Both the position numbers and the translations under genes were made by a program. From Ignavibacteriales bacterium (GTDB lineage Bacteria > Bacteroidota > Ignavibacteria > Tepidaquicellales > Tepidaquicellaceae), in NCBI GenBank assembly GCA_020635255.1, contig JACKAC010000002.1, positions 124,001 through 188,000 on the forward strand: a stretch of 64,000 nt of DNA, in the 5' to 3' direction. Position 1 is the stretch's first letter. Each line of letters starts with the position of its first letter. Below are positions 1 to 8,331 of the stretch, one piece after another. The notes below the pieces were generated by a model, which saw nothing but the letters and a program-made list of their open reading frames with translations, had not been told where the DNA came from and made no database searches.

Positions 1-677
1 ATACCAACGATCACCTTTCCTTTATAAAAAAAGCGCTCGAGCATAGAGCGCGTCTTATAGTTTTCCCAGAACTGTCATTAACCGGATATGAACCGTCGCT
101 TGCCGGAGAACTTGCATCCTCTCCGGAAGATAAAAGGCTCGATGTTTTTCAAAATGTGAGCGATGAAGGTGAGATAATCATTTGTGTGGGTCTGCCCACC
201 GGATCAAATGACGGTGTAAGAATAAGTATGGTGATCTTTTCGCCTGGCTCAGACAGAAGGATCTATTCAAAGCAATATCTTCATTCGGATGAACTGCCTT
301 ATTTCATAGAAGGCAGCGAGCAGATGATTCTTTCCCTCGAAGATAATCATATTACCCCTGCCATTTGCTACGAGTCATTACTCCCGGAACATTCCGAAAA
401 AGCAAATGAGCTTGGTTCTGGGATTTACTTGACAAGCGTTGTAAAAAACAAGAATGGGGTTGAAAAAGTATTTGCGCATTTTCCCGGGATTGCAAAAAAA
501 TATTCAATGGATGTCATAATGTCTAACAGCGTTGGACCATGTGAAATTTTCGATTCTTACGGTACATCCTCTGCTTGGAATAAGGAGGGAAAGCTATGCG
601 GGGAGATGGATAATTCTAATCCCGGTATATTGATTTATGATACTGAAACCGGTGAAACGGAGATCGAATACTTATGA
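1..677 (+). CDS. Carbon-nitrogen hydrolase (nitrilase superfamily), 5' end cut off by the window
   Basis: The reading frame is open from base 3, so this is the C-terminal part of a longer gene. The nitrilase Glu-Lys-Cys triad is readable: Glu in VFPEL (codon near base 69), Lys in YSKQYL (near 270) and Cys in AICYES (near 366). Family members hydrolyse non-peptide C-N bonds of amides or nitriles in the cytoplasm; the substrate cannot be named. A GTG at 156 could be mistaken for the start, but a catalytic residue lies upstream of it, so translation must begin before the window. The stop overlaps the next ATG by four bases, which implies translational coupling. The family call is firm; the function is open. 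Confidence 0.85.
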   Translation, partial: TNDHLSFIKKALEHRARLIVFPELSLTGYEPSLAGELASSPEDKRLDVFQNVSDEGEIIICVGLPTGSNDGVRISMVIFSPGSDRRIYSKQYLHSDELPYFIEGSEQMILSLEDNHITPAICYESLLPEHSEKANELGSGIYLTSVVKNKNGVEKVFAHFPGIAKKYSMDVIMSNSVGPCEIFDSYGTSSAWNKEGKLCGEMDNSNPGILIYDTETGETEIEYL

Positions 678-1594
678 ATAAGCCAAAGAAGATAATTTTA
701 GCCGGAGGGTCCGGTTTTCTGGGTGGTTGTCTGATAAAACACTTTTATAATTCCGATATTCAGGTTGTTGTGCTTTCAAGAAATCCAAAGTCTCCGGACA
801 AAAACATTTTATATGTAAAATGGGACGGAAAAACATTGGGAGAATGGGCTAAAGAGATAGACGGTAGTGACGTTGTGATCAACTTGGCGGGAAGATCGGT
901 TAATTGCAGGTATAACGAGAAGAACAGGAAAGAGATTATTAATTCAAGGGTAGATTCTACTGATATAATAGGAGAGGCAATATTAAGGTCAACGGATCCT
1001 CCTAAGCTATGGATCAATTCCAGCACAGCCGCGATATATGGTGATTCGGGAGATGAGATAATGGATGAGTCGTCTCCCGTGCCGGGCGGTTTTTCGCCCG
1101 GAGTTGCGAAAAAGTGGGAAGAGACATTCAATAATATTGTTACCCCGGGTACAAGGAAAGTTTATCTGCGTATTGGGCTGGTATTTGGAAAGGACGGGGG
1201 TGTGCTTAAGCCTTTCACAATAGTAACAAGACTTGGGCTGGGTGGAAAGTTTGGCAGCGGTAAACAATACATCAGCTGGATGCACGAATTGGATTTTTGC
1301 AGGGTTATCGACTGGGTGATAAAGAATGATACTGCGGAAGGAATGATAATATGCACCGGTCCGGAACCTGTAACAAATGTAGAACTAATGAGAACACTCC
1401 GCAAAGTTTTGCATGTCCCAATCGGCATTCCCAATCCGGCCTTTATGCTTAAAATAGGCACGAAGATAATCGGTACGGAACATGAGCTTATATTAATGGG
1501 GAGACGGGTTATTCCAAAATATCTGCTTGAACACGGGTTTGAATTTAAATATCCACATCTAAAAGAGACATTGGAAGATATATTCAAGAAATAA
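674..1594 (+). CDS. TIGR01777-type NAD-dependent epimerase/dehydratase (YfcH-like)
   Basis: An extended short-chain dehydrogenase-like protein of 306 residues. The N-terminal Rossmann motif GGSGFLGG (about residues 11-18) binds the dinucleotide, and a Ser-Thr followed by YGDSG around residues 115-125 marks the usual active-site region. The last ~45 residues (HVPIGIPNPAF onward) resemble the DUF1731 tail of the YfcH/TIGR01777 family. The length is typical. The substrate of this family is not established, so only an oxidoreductase/epimerase role is inferred. It is the middle gene of a tightly overlapping three-gene unit: four bases shared with the nitrilase-like gene upstream and one with the YciI-like gene downstream. 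Confidence 0.88.
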   Translation: MNKPKKIILAGGSGFLGGCLIKHFYNSDIQVVVLSRNPKSPDKNILYVKWDGKTLGEWAKEIDGSDVVINLAGRSVNCRYNEKNRKEIINSRVDSTDIIGEAILRSTDPPKLWINSSTAAIYGDSGDEIMDESSPVPGGFSPGVAKKWEETFNNIVTPGTRKVYLRIGLVFGKDGGVLKPFTIVTRLGLGGKFGSGKQYISWMHELDFCRVIDWVIKNDTAEGMIICTGPEPVTNVELMRTLRKVLHVPIGIPNPAFMLKIGTKIIGTEHELILMGRRVIPKYLLEHGFEFKYPHLKETLEDIFKK

Positions 1595-1866
1595 TGGCAG
1601 AATACTATTATATATTAGATTGGTCTAAAGGAGACAACTGGGGCTCTCCGGATGATCCCATTTTCTTAGCTCATATTGAATATATGAAGGAGCTGAATGA
1701 CAAAGGAAAGCTGAAATTTGGTGGTCCTTACGAAGACGGTACGGGGAGCCTGACAGTATTTGACTGTACTGAAGAGGAAATTAAAGCGATCATGGAAAAT
1801 GACCCCGCGTTGAGAAACAATATAATGAAAGTGTCTTTGAAGAAAATGGATATTTTCTATCAGTAA
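1594..1866 (+). CDS. YciI-like protein
   Basis: A 90-residue protein with the ferredoxin-like alpha+beta pattern of YciI/YCII proteins: an N-terminal strand (YYYILDW), a helix ending in HIEYMKELNDKGKL, the glycine-rich turn FGGPYEDGTGSL and a C-terminal strand. Some relatives are dehydrochlorinase-like or serve as accessory domains, but most have no assigned reaction. The ATG overlaps the stop of the epimerase gene by one base, so the three genes 1-1866 are probably one transcript. No catalytic residue can be assigned with confidence. Confidence 0.75.
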   Translation: MAEYYYILDWSKGDNWGSPDDPIFLAHIEYMKELNDKGKLKFGGPYEDGTGSLTVFDCTEEEIKAIMENDPALRNNIMKVSLKKMDIFYQ

Positions 1867-1954
1867 AATCAATTGGAATATCTGCAACTTAAACGACTTA
1901 GCATCTATTGACATTTGAGTAAAAACTGTATAGTTTCCCCAAAAAACTTCTACC

Positions 1955-3103
1955 GTGAAATACCTTCTCGTTTTGATTTCCCTTTTATCTTTGACAGGCT
2001 GTGATGAATCAGTAAAGTACATTGAGCCGGATACAAAGCCAATGTGGCCGCAATTCGGCTATGACGGAACGCAGTCCGGTAATAATGCTTCGAACCATTA
2101 TGTAGCTCCAGTCATGAACGGTACGTTTGAATGGAGTGATTCACTTCAACATGGAGCTTTAGGTGACGGCAGTGAATTTTGTGCAGACTCAAAGGGTAAT
2201 GTATATTATCAGGATGATAATAGTCCTGGATCATTATATAAGTTTGCTCCTGATGGAAGTGTGATATGGAAACGGGATGGATTAACAACTTATAACTTTT
2301 CTGCAATATCTATGAACAAGGAAGAGACGCGAATTTATTTTCATGTAGATAATCCACCCGGGTTATATTGTTATGACAGCAGTGGGAATCAGTTATGGTC
2401 AAGACCGGGTGGGGCGTATAATAAAGTTATGCTGGATGGTGAAGGTCTAATTTATACTTATGTAGCTAATGGTTTTTCAGCCGTTAATCCGGATGGATCA
2501 ATTAAGTGGACAAGTAGTAATATCAATTCGCTATCGGGAGTGTATAATGCGATGGATCATGAGGGGAATATTTATTTAAGTGGATCCAGGATTTCCAAAC
2601 TTGACAAATATGGAACGCTCATATGGCAATATACTTTGGACACACTAAATTCATACGTGATCGGAATAGTAATCGATGGTTTTAATAATTTATATTTTAC
2701 GGATTACAGAACTAAGCGTCTTTATTCGTTGGATAAAGATGGTAATATAAGATGGAAAAGGGATAATGTATTTGATATTCCTGTGATTAGTTCGGACAAT
2801 ATTATATTTGTTCAATCAGATTCGATTCGCGCACTTGATATTAATGGAAAGACAATCTGGAGTTCAGCTGCTTTAGAGAATCATTTCGGTAGAGCTGACA
2901 ATATAATCTTGGATAATGAAGATAATTTATATTACCTGGTTGACACTTCCCCGATTTTTGTATGTTCACTTACAAAAGATGGAATAAGAAGATGGACTTA
3001 CCGATCTGACCACGGTTCTACCTTACCAAATCCGGTTCTAACTTCAATTGGTAAGCTGATTTTTGCTCCAAAGAGAGGTTATAAAATAACATGTATCAAT
3101 TAG
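1955..3103 (+). CDS. Lipoprotein with PQQ-like beta-propeller repeats
   Basis: Translation probably starts at the GTG at 1955, because this gives a clean lipoprotein signal: a short hydrophobic stretch followed by the lipobox LTGC, with Cys16 as the lipidated residue. The rest is a series of about 40-residue repeats, each with a W-x-G or L-x-x-DG turn (for example SPGSLYKFAPDGSVIWKRDG), typical of PQQ-like/WD propellers. No PQQ-binding or catalytic residues are evident, so an outer-surface or periplasmic scaffold or sensor role is more likely than dehydrogenase activity. It stands alone, 88 bases after the YciI-like gene, and is followed by a long non-coding gap. Confidence 0.8.
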   Translation: MKYLLVLISLLSLTGCDESVKYIEPDTKPMWPQFGYDGTQSGNNASNHYVAPVMNGTFEWSDSLQHGALGDGSEFCADSKGNVYYQDDNSPGSLYKFAPDGSVIWKRDGLTTYNFSAISMNKEETRIYFHVDNPPGLYCYDSSGNQLWSRPGGAYNKVMLDGEGLIYTYVANGFSAVNPDGSIKWTSSNINSLSGVYNAMDHEGNIYLSGSRISKLDKYGTLIWQYTLDTLNSYVIGIVIDGFNNLYFTDYRTKRLYSLDKDGNIRWKRDNVFDIPVISSDNIIFVQSDSIRALDINGKTIWSSAALENHFGRADNIILDNEDNLYYLVDTSPIFVCSLTKDGIRRWTYRSDHGSTLPNPVLTSIGKLIFAPKRGYKITCIN

Positions 3104-3672
3104 TAATTTTTCTGATTTCTATTAAAAGTATATATACGTATCTAACCCTTTTCTCTTTGCTTTCATCTTTTCCTCACCCTATATTTCCTTATTTAAGGCG
3201 GGATTCGTCCCGACCTAATCAACCTACAAGCGGTATGCTTTCTTCTTAGAAAGTACAATCCGCGTTCCGTCCTTGACGGGATTAGAACATGTGTAAAATG
3301 GGAGATTATAAACCGTCTATGATCATCCCCCCTTTAACAAAGGGGGGAAAGAGGGGGGTTTTAGTGTCCCGAGCTTTAAATCAACCCATACTTGGAACAT
3401 GTGTAAATTGGTACAGAAAGTGAGGAATCTTACCGTCCTTTAAATCAACCCACCGGCGGGAAGCCGCCTATGGAAGAGTGAATAAGTTAAATGTAGGCGG
3501 GCTTGGGCGTGTAGCTTCCCTCACCTCCCCATCCTCCCCCGGGGAAAGGGATGAAGCGAAAGTCAGAGGCTCAGCCGGAAGAACCGCTTATCCGGCTCCA
3601 TCATTATGATAGCAATCCGAATGCTATATTTAAGCCTTAAAATTCCATTACTTTTTTAGTAAATTTCCTCCT
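3104..3672. other. 569-bp non-coding region with hairpins and short repeats
   Basis: No convincing reading frame is present. There are several perfect hairpins: CGGGA/TCCCG around a TTCG loop at 3199-3212, CCGTC/GACGG at 3267-3279, and a nine-base-pair stem CCCCCCTTT/AAAGGGGGG with a three-base loop at 3327-3347, followed by another G6 run. Two short motifs occur twice: GAACATGTGTAAA (near 3285 and 3395) and CTTTAAATCAACCCA (3374-3388 and 3438-3452). At 3121-3160 lies a copy of the palindromic element found in the phage-type cluster. This looks like a mosaic of intergenic repeats or a decayed element. A non-coding RNA is possible but unproven. Confidence 0.7.
3121..3160 (+). promoter_or_regulatory. 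Distant copy of the phage-cluster palindromic promoter-like element
   Basis: The 40 bases match the reverse complement of 42571-42610 at 38 positions. The core is the 14-base palindrome at 3131-3144 (TATATACGTATCTA, one change from the perfect TAGATACGTATCTA). It is followed after exactly 11 bases by TTTG at 3156-3159, the same spacing as in all three copies in the phage-type cluster. TTTG is the conserved end of the Bacteroidota -7 promoter box. No gene begins within 500 bases downstream (mtaB starts at 3673), so any transcript would be non-coding or a long leader. Confidence 0.6.
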
Positions 3673-4986
3673 ATGACTAAAAGTGTGTCATTACATACCT
3701 TAGGATGCAAGCTGAACTACAGCGAGACCTCCACATTGGCAAAGGAGTTCGAAACGCGGGGCTTCCAGATACGGGAATATGGTGATGAATCTGATATATT
3801 TGTCCTCAATACCTGTTCCGTGACGAATAACGCCGATAAGGAATGCAGGCAGATCGTCCGAAGCATACTCCGCAATAATCCGGAAACATATGTGATCGTT
3901 ACAGGATGCTATGCGCAGTTACAACCGGGCGAGATTGCTTCGATCGAGGGCGTGGATGTTGTGCTAGGCGCAAAGGAAAAGTTCAAAGTATTCGACTATG
4001 TAGATAGCTTCGAAAAAGGCGAGCCGTCATGTATTTACCGTTCCCCTATCGAGGAAGTAAATGATTTCCATTTTGCCTTTTCTGCGGACATTGATTCGCG
4101 CACCCGCGCGTTTTTGAAGATACAGGATGGATGTAATTACAAATGCTCGTTTTGCACGATACCGCTTGCAAGAGGCAAGTCAAGAAGCCAGCCGATAAAC
4201 GAAGTAATAGACAACGCGAAGAGGGTGATTGATTCAGGGTATAAGGAGATTGTTCTAACAGGAGTTAATACAGGTGACTATAAATATCAAAATGGAAGAT
4301 TGTACAGGCTGGTGGACGTGCTGTATGAGTTGGACAAACTGGATATAAAGAGAATTAGAATAAGTTCGATCGAGCCTAATCTTGTGAACCAGCAGATAAT
4401 AGACTTTGCTAAGTCGTCGGATAAATTCTGTAATCACTTCCATATACCGCTTCAGAGCGGTGACGCGGAGACGCTGCAGGGCATGAGACGCCGGTACAAG
4501 AAGGAATACTACCGTGACCTCGTACACAGACTGAATGATGAGATAAAGGATGTTGGTATTGGTGTAGACGTTATTGTTGGATTTCCGGGTGAGACTGAAG
4601 AAAGGTTTCAAAACACGTATAATTTCCTTAACGAACTTCCTATTAGTTACCTGCACGTATTTTCTTACTCAGAGAGACGCGATACCGATGCGGCTGTGAT
4701 GCCGGGAAGCGTGGACATTGAAGTGAGGAAAAAGCGAAGTCATATCCTAAGAAGGTTATCGGATAAAAAGAGGTTTGACTTTTACAGCAGGTTTGTCGGA
4801 AGTGAGCAGGAAGTATTATTTGAATCTGTGAAAGACGGCTACAGGGAAGGACTTACGACGAATTATATAAGGGTGAAAGCAGATTCCAAATTTGCCGAAG
4901 AAAACATGATAAAAAAAGTAACCCTTCTCGAAACAGACGGGATAAAGCCGGTCTTATGCGAAACTAAATCCGAGGTGTTCTACTAA
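3673..4986 (+). CDS. mtaB: tRNA (N6-threonylcarbamoyladenosine(37)-C2)-methylthiotransferase MtaB
   Basis: MtaB adds a methylthio group to t6A37 of tRNAs reading ANN codons, using two 4Fe-4S clusters and SAM. The N-terminal UPF0004 domain shows its three cluster cysteines in LGCKLNYSE, NTCSVTN and TGCYAQ. The radical SAM motif CxxxCxxC is at Cys154, Cys158 and Cys161 (DGCNYKCSFC). The length of 437 residues and the wording LGCKLNYSETS fit MtaB better than MiaB or RimO. The last base of the stop codon is the first base of the next gene's ATG. The long gap upstream makes this the first gene of a rightward unit running to 7134. Confidence 0.93.
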   Translation: MTKSVSLHTLGCKLNYSETSTLAKEFETRGFQIREYGDESDIFVLNTCSVTNNADKECRQIVRSILRNNPETYVIVTGCYAQLQPGEIASIEGVDVVLGAKEKFKVFDYVDSFEKGEPSCIYRSPIEEVNDFHFAFSADIDSRTRAFLKIQDGCNYKCSFCTIPLARGKSRSQPINEVIDNAKRVIDSGYKEIVLTGVNTGDYKYQNGRLYRLVDVLYELDKLDIKRIRISSIEPNLVNQQIIDFAKSSDKFCNHFHIPLQSGDAETLQGMRRRYKKEYYRDLVHRLNDEIKDVGIGVDVIVGFPGETEERFQNTYNFLNELPISYLHVFSYSERRDTDAAVMPGSVDIEVRKKRSHILRRLSDKKRFDFYSRFVGSEQEVLFESVKDGYREGLTTNYIRVKADSKFAEENMIKKVTLLETDGIKPVLCETKSEVFY

Positions 4987-5795
4987 TGAGTGAGATACTA
5001 AAAGCAGAAGATATTAGCTTTTCCTATGGCAATGAAAGGTTCGCTCTTAAGGATGTTTCCTTTTCTATTTGTGAAGGTGAATTCGTTTCGATCATAGGCA
5101 GGAACGGCTCCGGGAAATCAACTTTGGTAAAATTGCTTTCGGGGATCCACACTAATACAAGTGGTAAGATCATTTTTAAAGATAAGGATATAGCAGAATA
5201 TGAAAGGAAGGCTCTTTCAAGGAGCTTATGCTATCTCCCTCAGTCCGGAATAATGCTTACGGATAAGATAACCGTAAAAGATTTTCTGTTATTAGGAAGA
5301 TACTCTTACAAGAATTTTTCGGAATTCAGGTATAATGAGGAGGATGAATCGGTTGTAAGTGAAGCACTGGATGTGGCAGGTATTATGGATTTTAGGGACA
5401 GGGAAATTTCCGAGCTTTCGGGAGGTGAGAGGCAAAAAGTTCTAATTACTCTTGCATTGGTGCAATTGAATTTAAAAGAAGATCTTAAGGAAAAATTATT
5501 GATCATTGACGAACCGCTGACATACCTTGACGTAAATTACCAGCATGAGATATTTTCGATATTGCATAAATTAAATTCGGAAAAAGGACTTACGATAATG
5601 GTTGTGATGCATGACCTTAGCCTCGCTCTAAAATACACTCATAAGACCCTGCTACTAGACAAAGGGAAGCTGGTATTCGCGGGCAAAACACATGACATAA
5701 TTACGGAAGAGAATCTACGGGAATATTTTCTTATCAACTCGGCAATTATTTCCAATAACAATGAATTGTTAATTAACTATCTGCCAAAATTATAA
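4986..5795 (+). CDS. ABC transporter ATP-binding protein (FecE/BtuD-like)
   Basis: A single nucleotide-binding domain of 269 residues. The motifs are Walker A GRNGSGKST (38-46), Q-loop LPQSG, signature LSGGERQ (about 143-149), Walker B LLIIDEP followed by the D-loop, and an H-loop histidine in VVMHDLS. The signature and the C-terminal tail resemble iron-siderophore/cobalamin importer ATPases. No permease or binding protein is adjacent, so the transported substrate and partner subunits are unknown. It overlaps mtaB by one base and is followed four bases later by an enoyl-CoA hydratase-like gene, so it is probably co-transcribed with functionally unrelated neighbours. Confidence 0.9.
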   Translation: MSEILKAEDISFSYGNERFALKDVSFSICEGEFVSIIGRNGSGKSTLVKLLSGIHTNTSGKIIFKDKDIAEYERKALSRSLCYLPQSGIMLTDKITVKDFLLLGRYSYKNFSEFRYNEEDESVVSEALDVAGIMDFRDREISELSGGERQKVLITLALVQLNLKEDLKEKLLIIDEPLTYLDVNYQHEIFSILHKLNSEKGLTIMVVMHDLSLALKYTHKTLLLDKGKLVFAGKTHDIITEENLREYFLINSAIISNNNELLINYLPKL

Positions 5796-5799
5796 TAAA

Positions 5800-6570
5800 A
5801 TGGATTATCAAAGAATTTTAGTAGAAAAGAATGATCAGACGAAGAAGATAATATTGAATCGTCCGGAGAAAAGGAATTCGCTGGACGAGCTGATGATAGA
5901 AGAATTGACCGACGCTATGAACAAGTATTCGAACGACGATGAAACTAAATCTATCATATTAACCGGGGCGGGAAGTAACTTTTGCTCGGGGCTCTTTCTC
6001 GATTATCTGCAAAAAATATCTGAGTATGACATATTGCAAAACAAAGATGATTCGAGAAAATTTAAAAACCTGCTCCTTGCAATTTACAATAACAGAAAAC
6101 CAACAATTGCGATGGTGGAGGGTTACGCTTTGGCAGGCGGATGCGGGATAGCATCGGCATGCGATATAGTAGTAGCATCGGAGACGGCACAGTTTGGATA
6201 CACGGAGGTAAAGATAGGCTTTATCCCGGCAATCGTAATGATATTTTTGATGAAGAGAGTGACCGAAGCGCATGCAAAAGACCTGCTTTTGACGTCACGG
6301 TTTATAATGGGGGAAGAAGCCCACAGGATAGGTTTTGCAAACTATTTAACAAATCCGGATGAGCTGGAAGGCTTTACAGATAGGCTTTGCGCGGGATTGA
6401 ACAAATTGCCGTTAAGCTCGTTAAAATTAACGAAAGAGATGTTCGGGAATATATCCTCGATGAGCTTTGAAGCGGCGCTGGAATATGCTGTGGACCTGAA
6501 TGCAATAACAAGGATGACAGAGGAATGCAAAAACGGTGTAAGCAACTTTTTAAACAAGGTAAACAAATAA
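5800..6570 (+). CDS. Enoyl-CoA hydratase/isomerase family protein
   Basis: A 256-residue crotonase-fold protein. The oxyanion-hole segments are FCSGLFLDYL (about residues 60-70) and YALAGGCGIA (about 108-117). A glutamate in FGYTEVKIGFIPA sits where one catalytic acid of hydratases is found. Members hydrate or isomerise enoyl-CoA thioesters in fatty-acid or amino-acid breakdown; the set of residues resembles methylglutaconyl-CoA hydratase-like and PaaF/PaaG-like enzymes, but the substrate is not resolved. It lies between the ABC ATPase and a DUF192 gene with almost no spacing. No other beta-oxidation gene is nearby. Confidence 0.85.
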   Translation: MDYQRILVEKNDQTKKIILNRPEKRNSLDELMIEELTDAMNKYSNDDETKSIILTGAGSNFCSGLFLDYLQKISEYDILQNKDDSRKFKNLLLAIYNNRKPTIAMVEGYALAGGCGIASACDIVVASETAQFGYTEVKIGFIPAIVMIFLMKRVTEAHAKDLLLTSRFIMGEEAHRIGFANYLTNPDELEGFTDRLCAGLNKLPLSSLKLTKEMFGNISSMSFEAALEYAVDLNAITRMTEECKNGVSNFLNKVNK

Positions 6571-7134
6571 ATGAGCAAGCAGACTAAAAAGGCACCTCAA
6601 AAGCAGGAAAGTTCAAACCTTCCGAGAAATATACTAGTAGTCGTAATTTTGGTTATTGCGGGCTATTTGATTTATGAGTATGCGATAAAGAAAGAAGAAG
6701 TTGTTGTACCGCCCACGATCCAAAAGGAAGTGGATAAAGTACAGGAGCCACAGTTTAAGAAAGAGGGTGAGCTGACTTTTACGAAAGACGGTAAGGAAGT
6801 AAAGAAAATAGACATCGAGATCGCAGACAACGGTCCGGAGAGACAGCAAGGGCTTATGTATAGAAAGACCATGGATGAGGCAAGAGGAATGCTGTTTATT
6901 TTTCCGACAGAGGACCAGCAAGCTTTCTGGATGAAAAATACGATACTGCCTCTGGATATAATGTTTATAGGTAAAGATAAGAAGATCGTTAAAATACATA
7001 AAAGCACCACACCATTCTCAGAAAAGGACCTGCCTTCGGAAAAGCCGGCAATGTATGTAGTCGAAGTTAACGCAGGGTTTGCAGATAAGTACGGATTGAA
7101 AGAAGGGGATTCGATAGAGTTTACCTATCAGTAG
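6571..7134 (+). CDS. Membrane-anchored DUF192 protein
   Basis: The ATG follows directly on the stop of the preceding gene. After a basic N-terminus there is one membrane segment (about residues 20-39, NILVVVILVIAGYLIYEYA), then a DUF192 domain from about residue 75 to the end. It contains the family hallmarks RQQGLMYRKTM, GMLFIFP and FWMKNTILPLDIMFI. DUF192 proteins are small beta-barrel-like domains of unknown function, usually exported, so this one is inferred to face the periplasm. It is probably the last gene of the 3673-7134 unit, with a convergent gene ending three bases later. Confidence 0.85.
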   Translation: MSKQTKKAPQKQESSNLPRNILVVVILVIAGYLIYEYAIKKEEVVVPPTIQKEVDKVQEPQFKKEGELTFTKDGKEVKKIDIEIADNGPERQQGLMYRKTMDEARGMLFIFPTEDQQAFWMKNTILPLDIMFIGKDKKIVKIHKSTTPFSEKDLPSEKPAMYVVEVNAGFADKYGLKEGDSIEFTYQ

Positions 7135-7136
7135 TA

Positions 7137-7529
7137 TTAATTTCGATACTTCCTTTTGTAAAATTCCGCGCGGTTTTGGTGCGCTGATGCTACTGCGCCG
7201 TAAGCCCAATTAATATCAAACTCATTTTCAGAAATATCCTTTTGCTCGCAGATGTCGAGACATTTTTCGGCATAGTCCAGAGCAAGGTCATAGCATTTTT
7301 TGTGTGTATAAATACGTGAAAGGAGGAGATACCCCGCAGCGAGACTGCTGTCGGAGCCCAGCGCTCTCCAATGATATACCGAAGCATGAGCAGCATTCAG
7401 CATTGCTTCATCTTCTTCTTCAGTACGCGCTTTCTTATCTAATAAAGTCCAGGATAAATTATAAAGCTCACCCGCGATTTCCCTATTGTAGCTGTCATGT
7501 TCCTCGTAAATGTTAGTTACGATTTCCAT
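7137..7529 (-). CDS. Small helical TPR-like protein, function unknown
   Basis: A 130-residue acidic protein made almost entirely of predicted helices. Two helix-turn-helix pairs resemble degenerate tetratricopeptide repeats (AGYLLLSRIYTHKKCYDLALDYAEKCLDI and WAYGAVASAHQNRAEFYKRKY). It lacks a signal peptide or membrane segment, so it should be cytoplasmic. I do not recognise a named family. It runs convergent to the DUF192 gene (two bases between stops) and divergent from lemA, so it is its own transcription unit. The reading frame is the longest in the interval and encodes a coherent protein, which supports a real gene. Confidence 0.7.
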   Translation of the reverse strand: MEIVTNIYEEHDSYNREIAGELYNLSWTLLDKKARTEEEDEAMLNAAHASVYHWRALGSDSSLAAGYLLLSRIYTHKKCYDLALDYAEKCLDICEQKDISENEFDINWAYGAVASAHQNRAEFYKRKYRN

Positions 7530-7713
7530 GGGGATACAATATAATAATTTTGAGACAAAAATGTACCTGAAAGTGCCGGATATAAAGAAAATATAATATA
7601 TTCCTGTAAATATATATTTTTTTATAACTTATAGAAAATGTGTGGAGAGACGACCTTCGTTACGGATTGTAATTTAAGGCACTTAATAGTATTTTTGTTA
7701 TTAAACGTAATAT

Positions 7714-8313
7714 ATGAAGACTGCTTACAAGAATCTAATTTTCCTATCAATTTTATTCATAACATCGATTTCTCTTTCCGGATGCGGGTATAACACGCTT
7801 GTTACAATGGAAGAGCAAGTAAACGGAGCGTGGTCCCAGGTAGAAAATCAATACCAGAGACGCGCAGACCTGATCCCTAATCTTGTAAATACAGTAAAAG
7901 GATACGCGGATTTTGAAAAGAGCGTATTAACGGAGGTCACCGATGCGAGAAGCAAAGTCGGACAAACCCAGTTAACAGCAGATGACCTGAGCGACCCGGA
8001 GAAATTCCAGCAATTTCAAAACGCACAGGATCAACTATCCGGAGCTCTGTCGAGACTCCTTGTGGTAGTAGAGAATTATCCGGAGTTGAAAGCAAACGAG
8101 AACTTCCTTCAACTTCAAGCACAGCTGGAAGGAACAGAGAACAGGATCGCGGTGGAGAGAAGGAGATTTAATGAAGCGGTTCAGGCATATAATACAGAGA
8201 TAAGATCATTCCCGACATTGATAACGGCGGGAATATTTGGTTTCAAAGAGAAGCAGTATTTTAAATCGAAAGAGGGCAGTGATCAGGTACCGGAGGTAAA
8301 CTTCAACAAATAA
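7714..8313 (+). CDS. LemA family lipoprotein
   Basis: A 199-residue LemA protein. The N-terminus is a lipoprotein signal ending in LSGC (Cys24), so it is probably membrane-anchored and periplasmic. The family core follows: MEEQVNGAWSQVENQYQRRADLIPNLVNTVKGY, then long helices including LSRLLVVVENYPELKANENF and a final FNEAVQAYNTEIRSFP segment. LemA proteins have no established biochemical activity and are often next to TPM-domain genes, which are absent here. Its stop lies 18 bases before the nucleotidyltransferase gene, so the two may share a transcript. Confidence 0.92.
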   Translation: MKTAYKNLIFLSILFITSISLSGCGYNTLVTMEEQVNGAWSQVENQYQRRADLIPNLVNTVKGYADFEKSVLTEVTDARSKVGQTQLTADDLSDPEKFQQFQNAQDQLSGALSRLLVVVENYPELKANENFLQLQAQLEGTENRIAVERRRFNEAVQAYNTEIRSFPTLITAGIFGFKEKQYFKSKEGSDQVPEVNFNK

Positions 8314-8331
8314 TGGAGCAATTATAACGTC

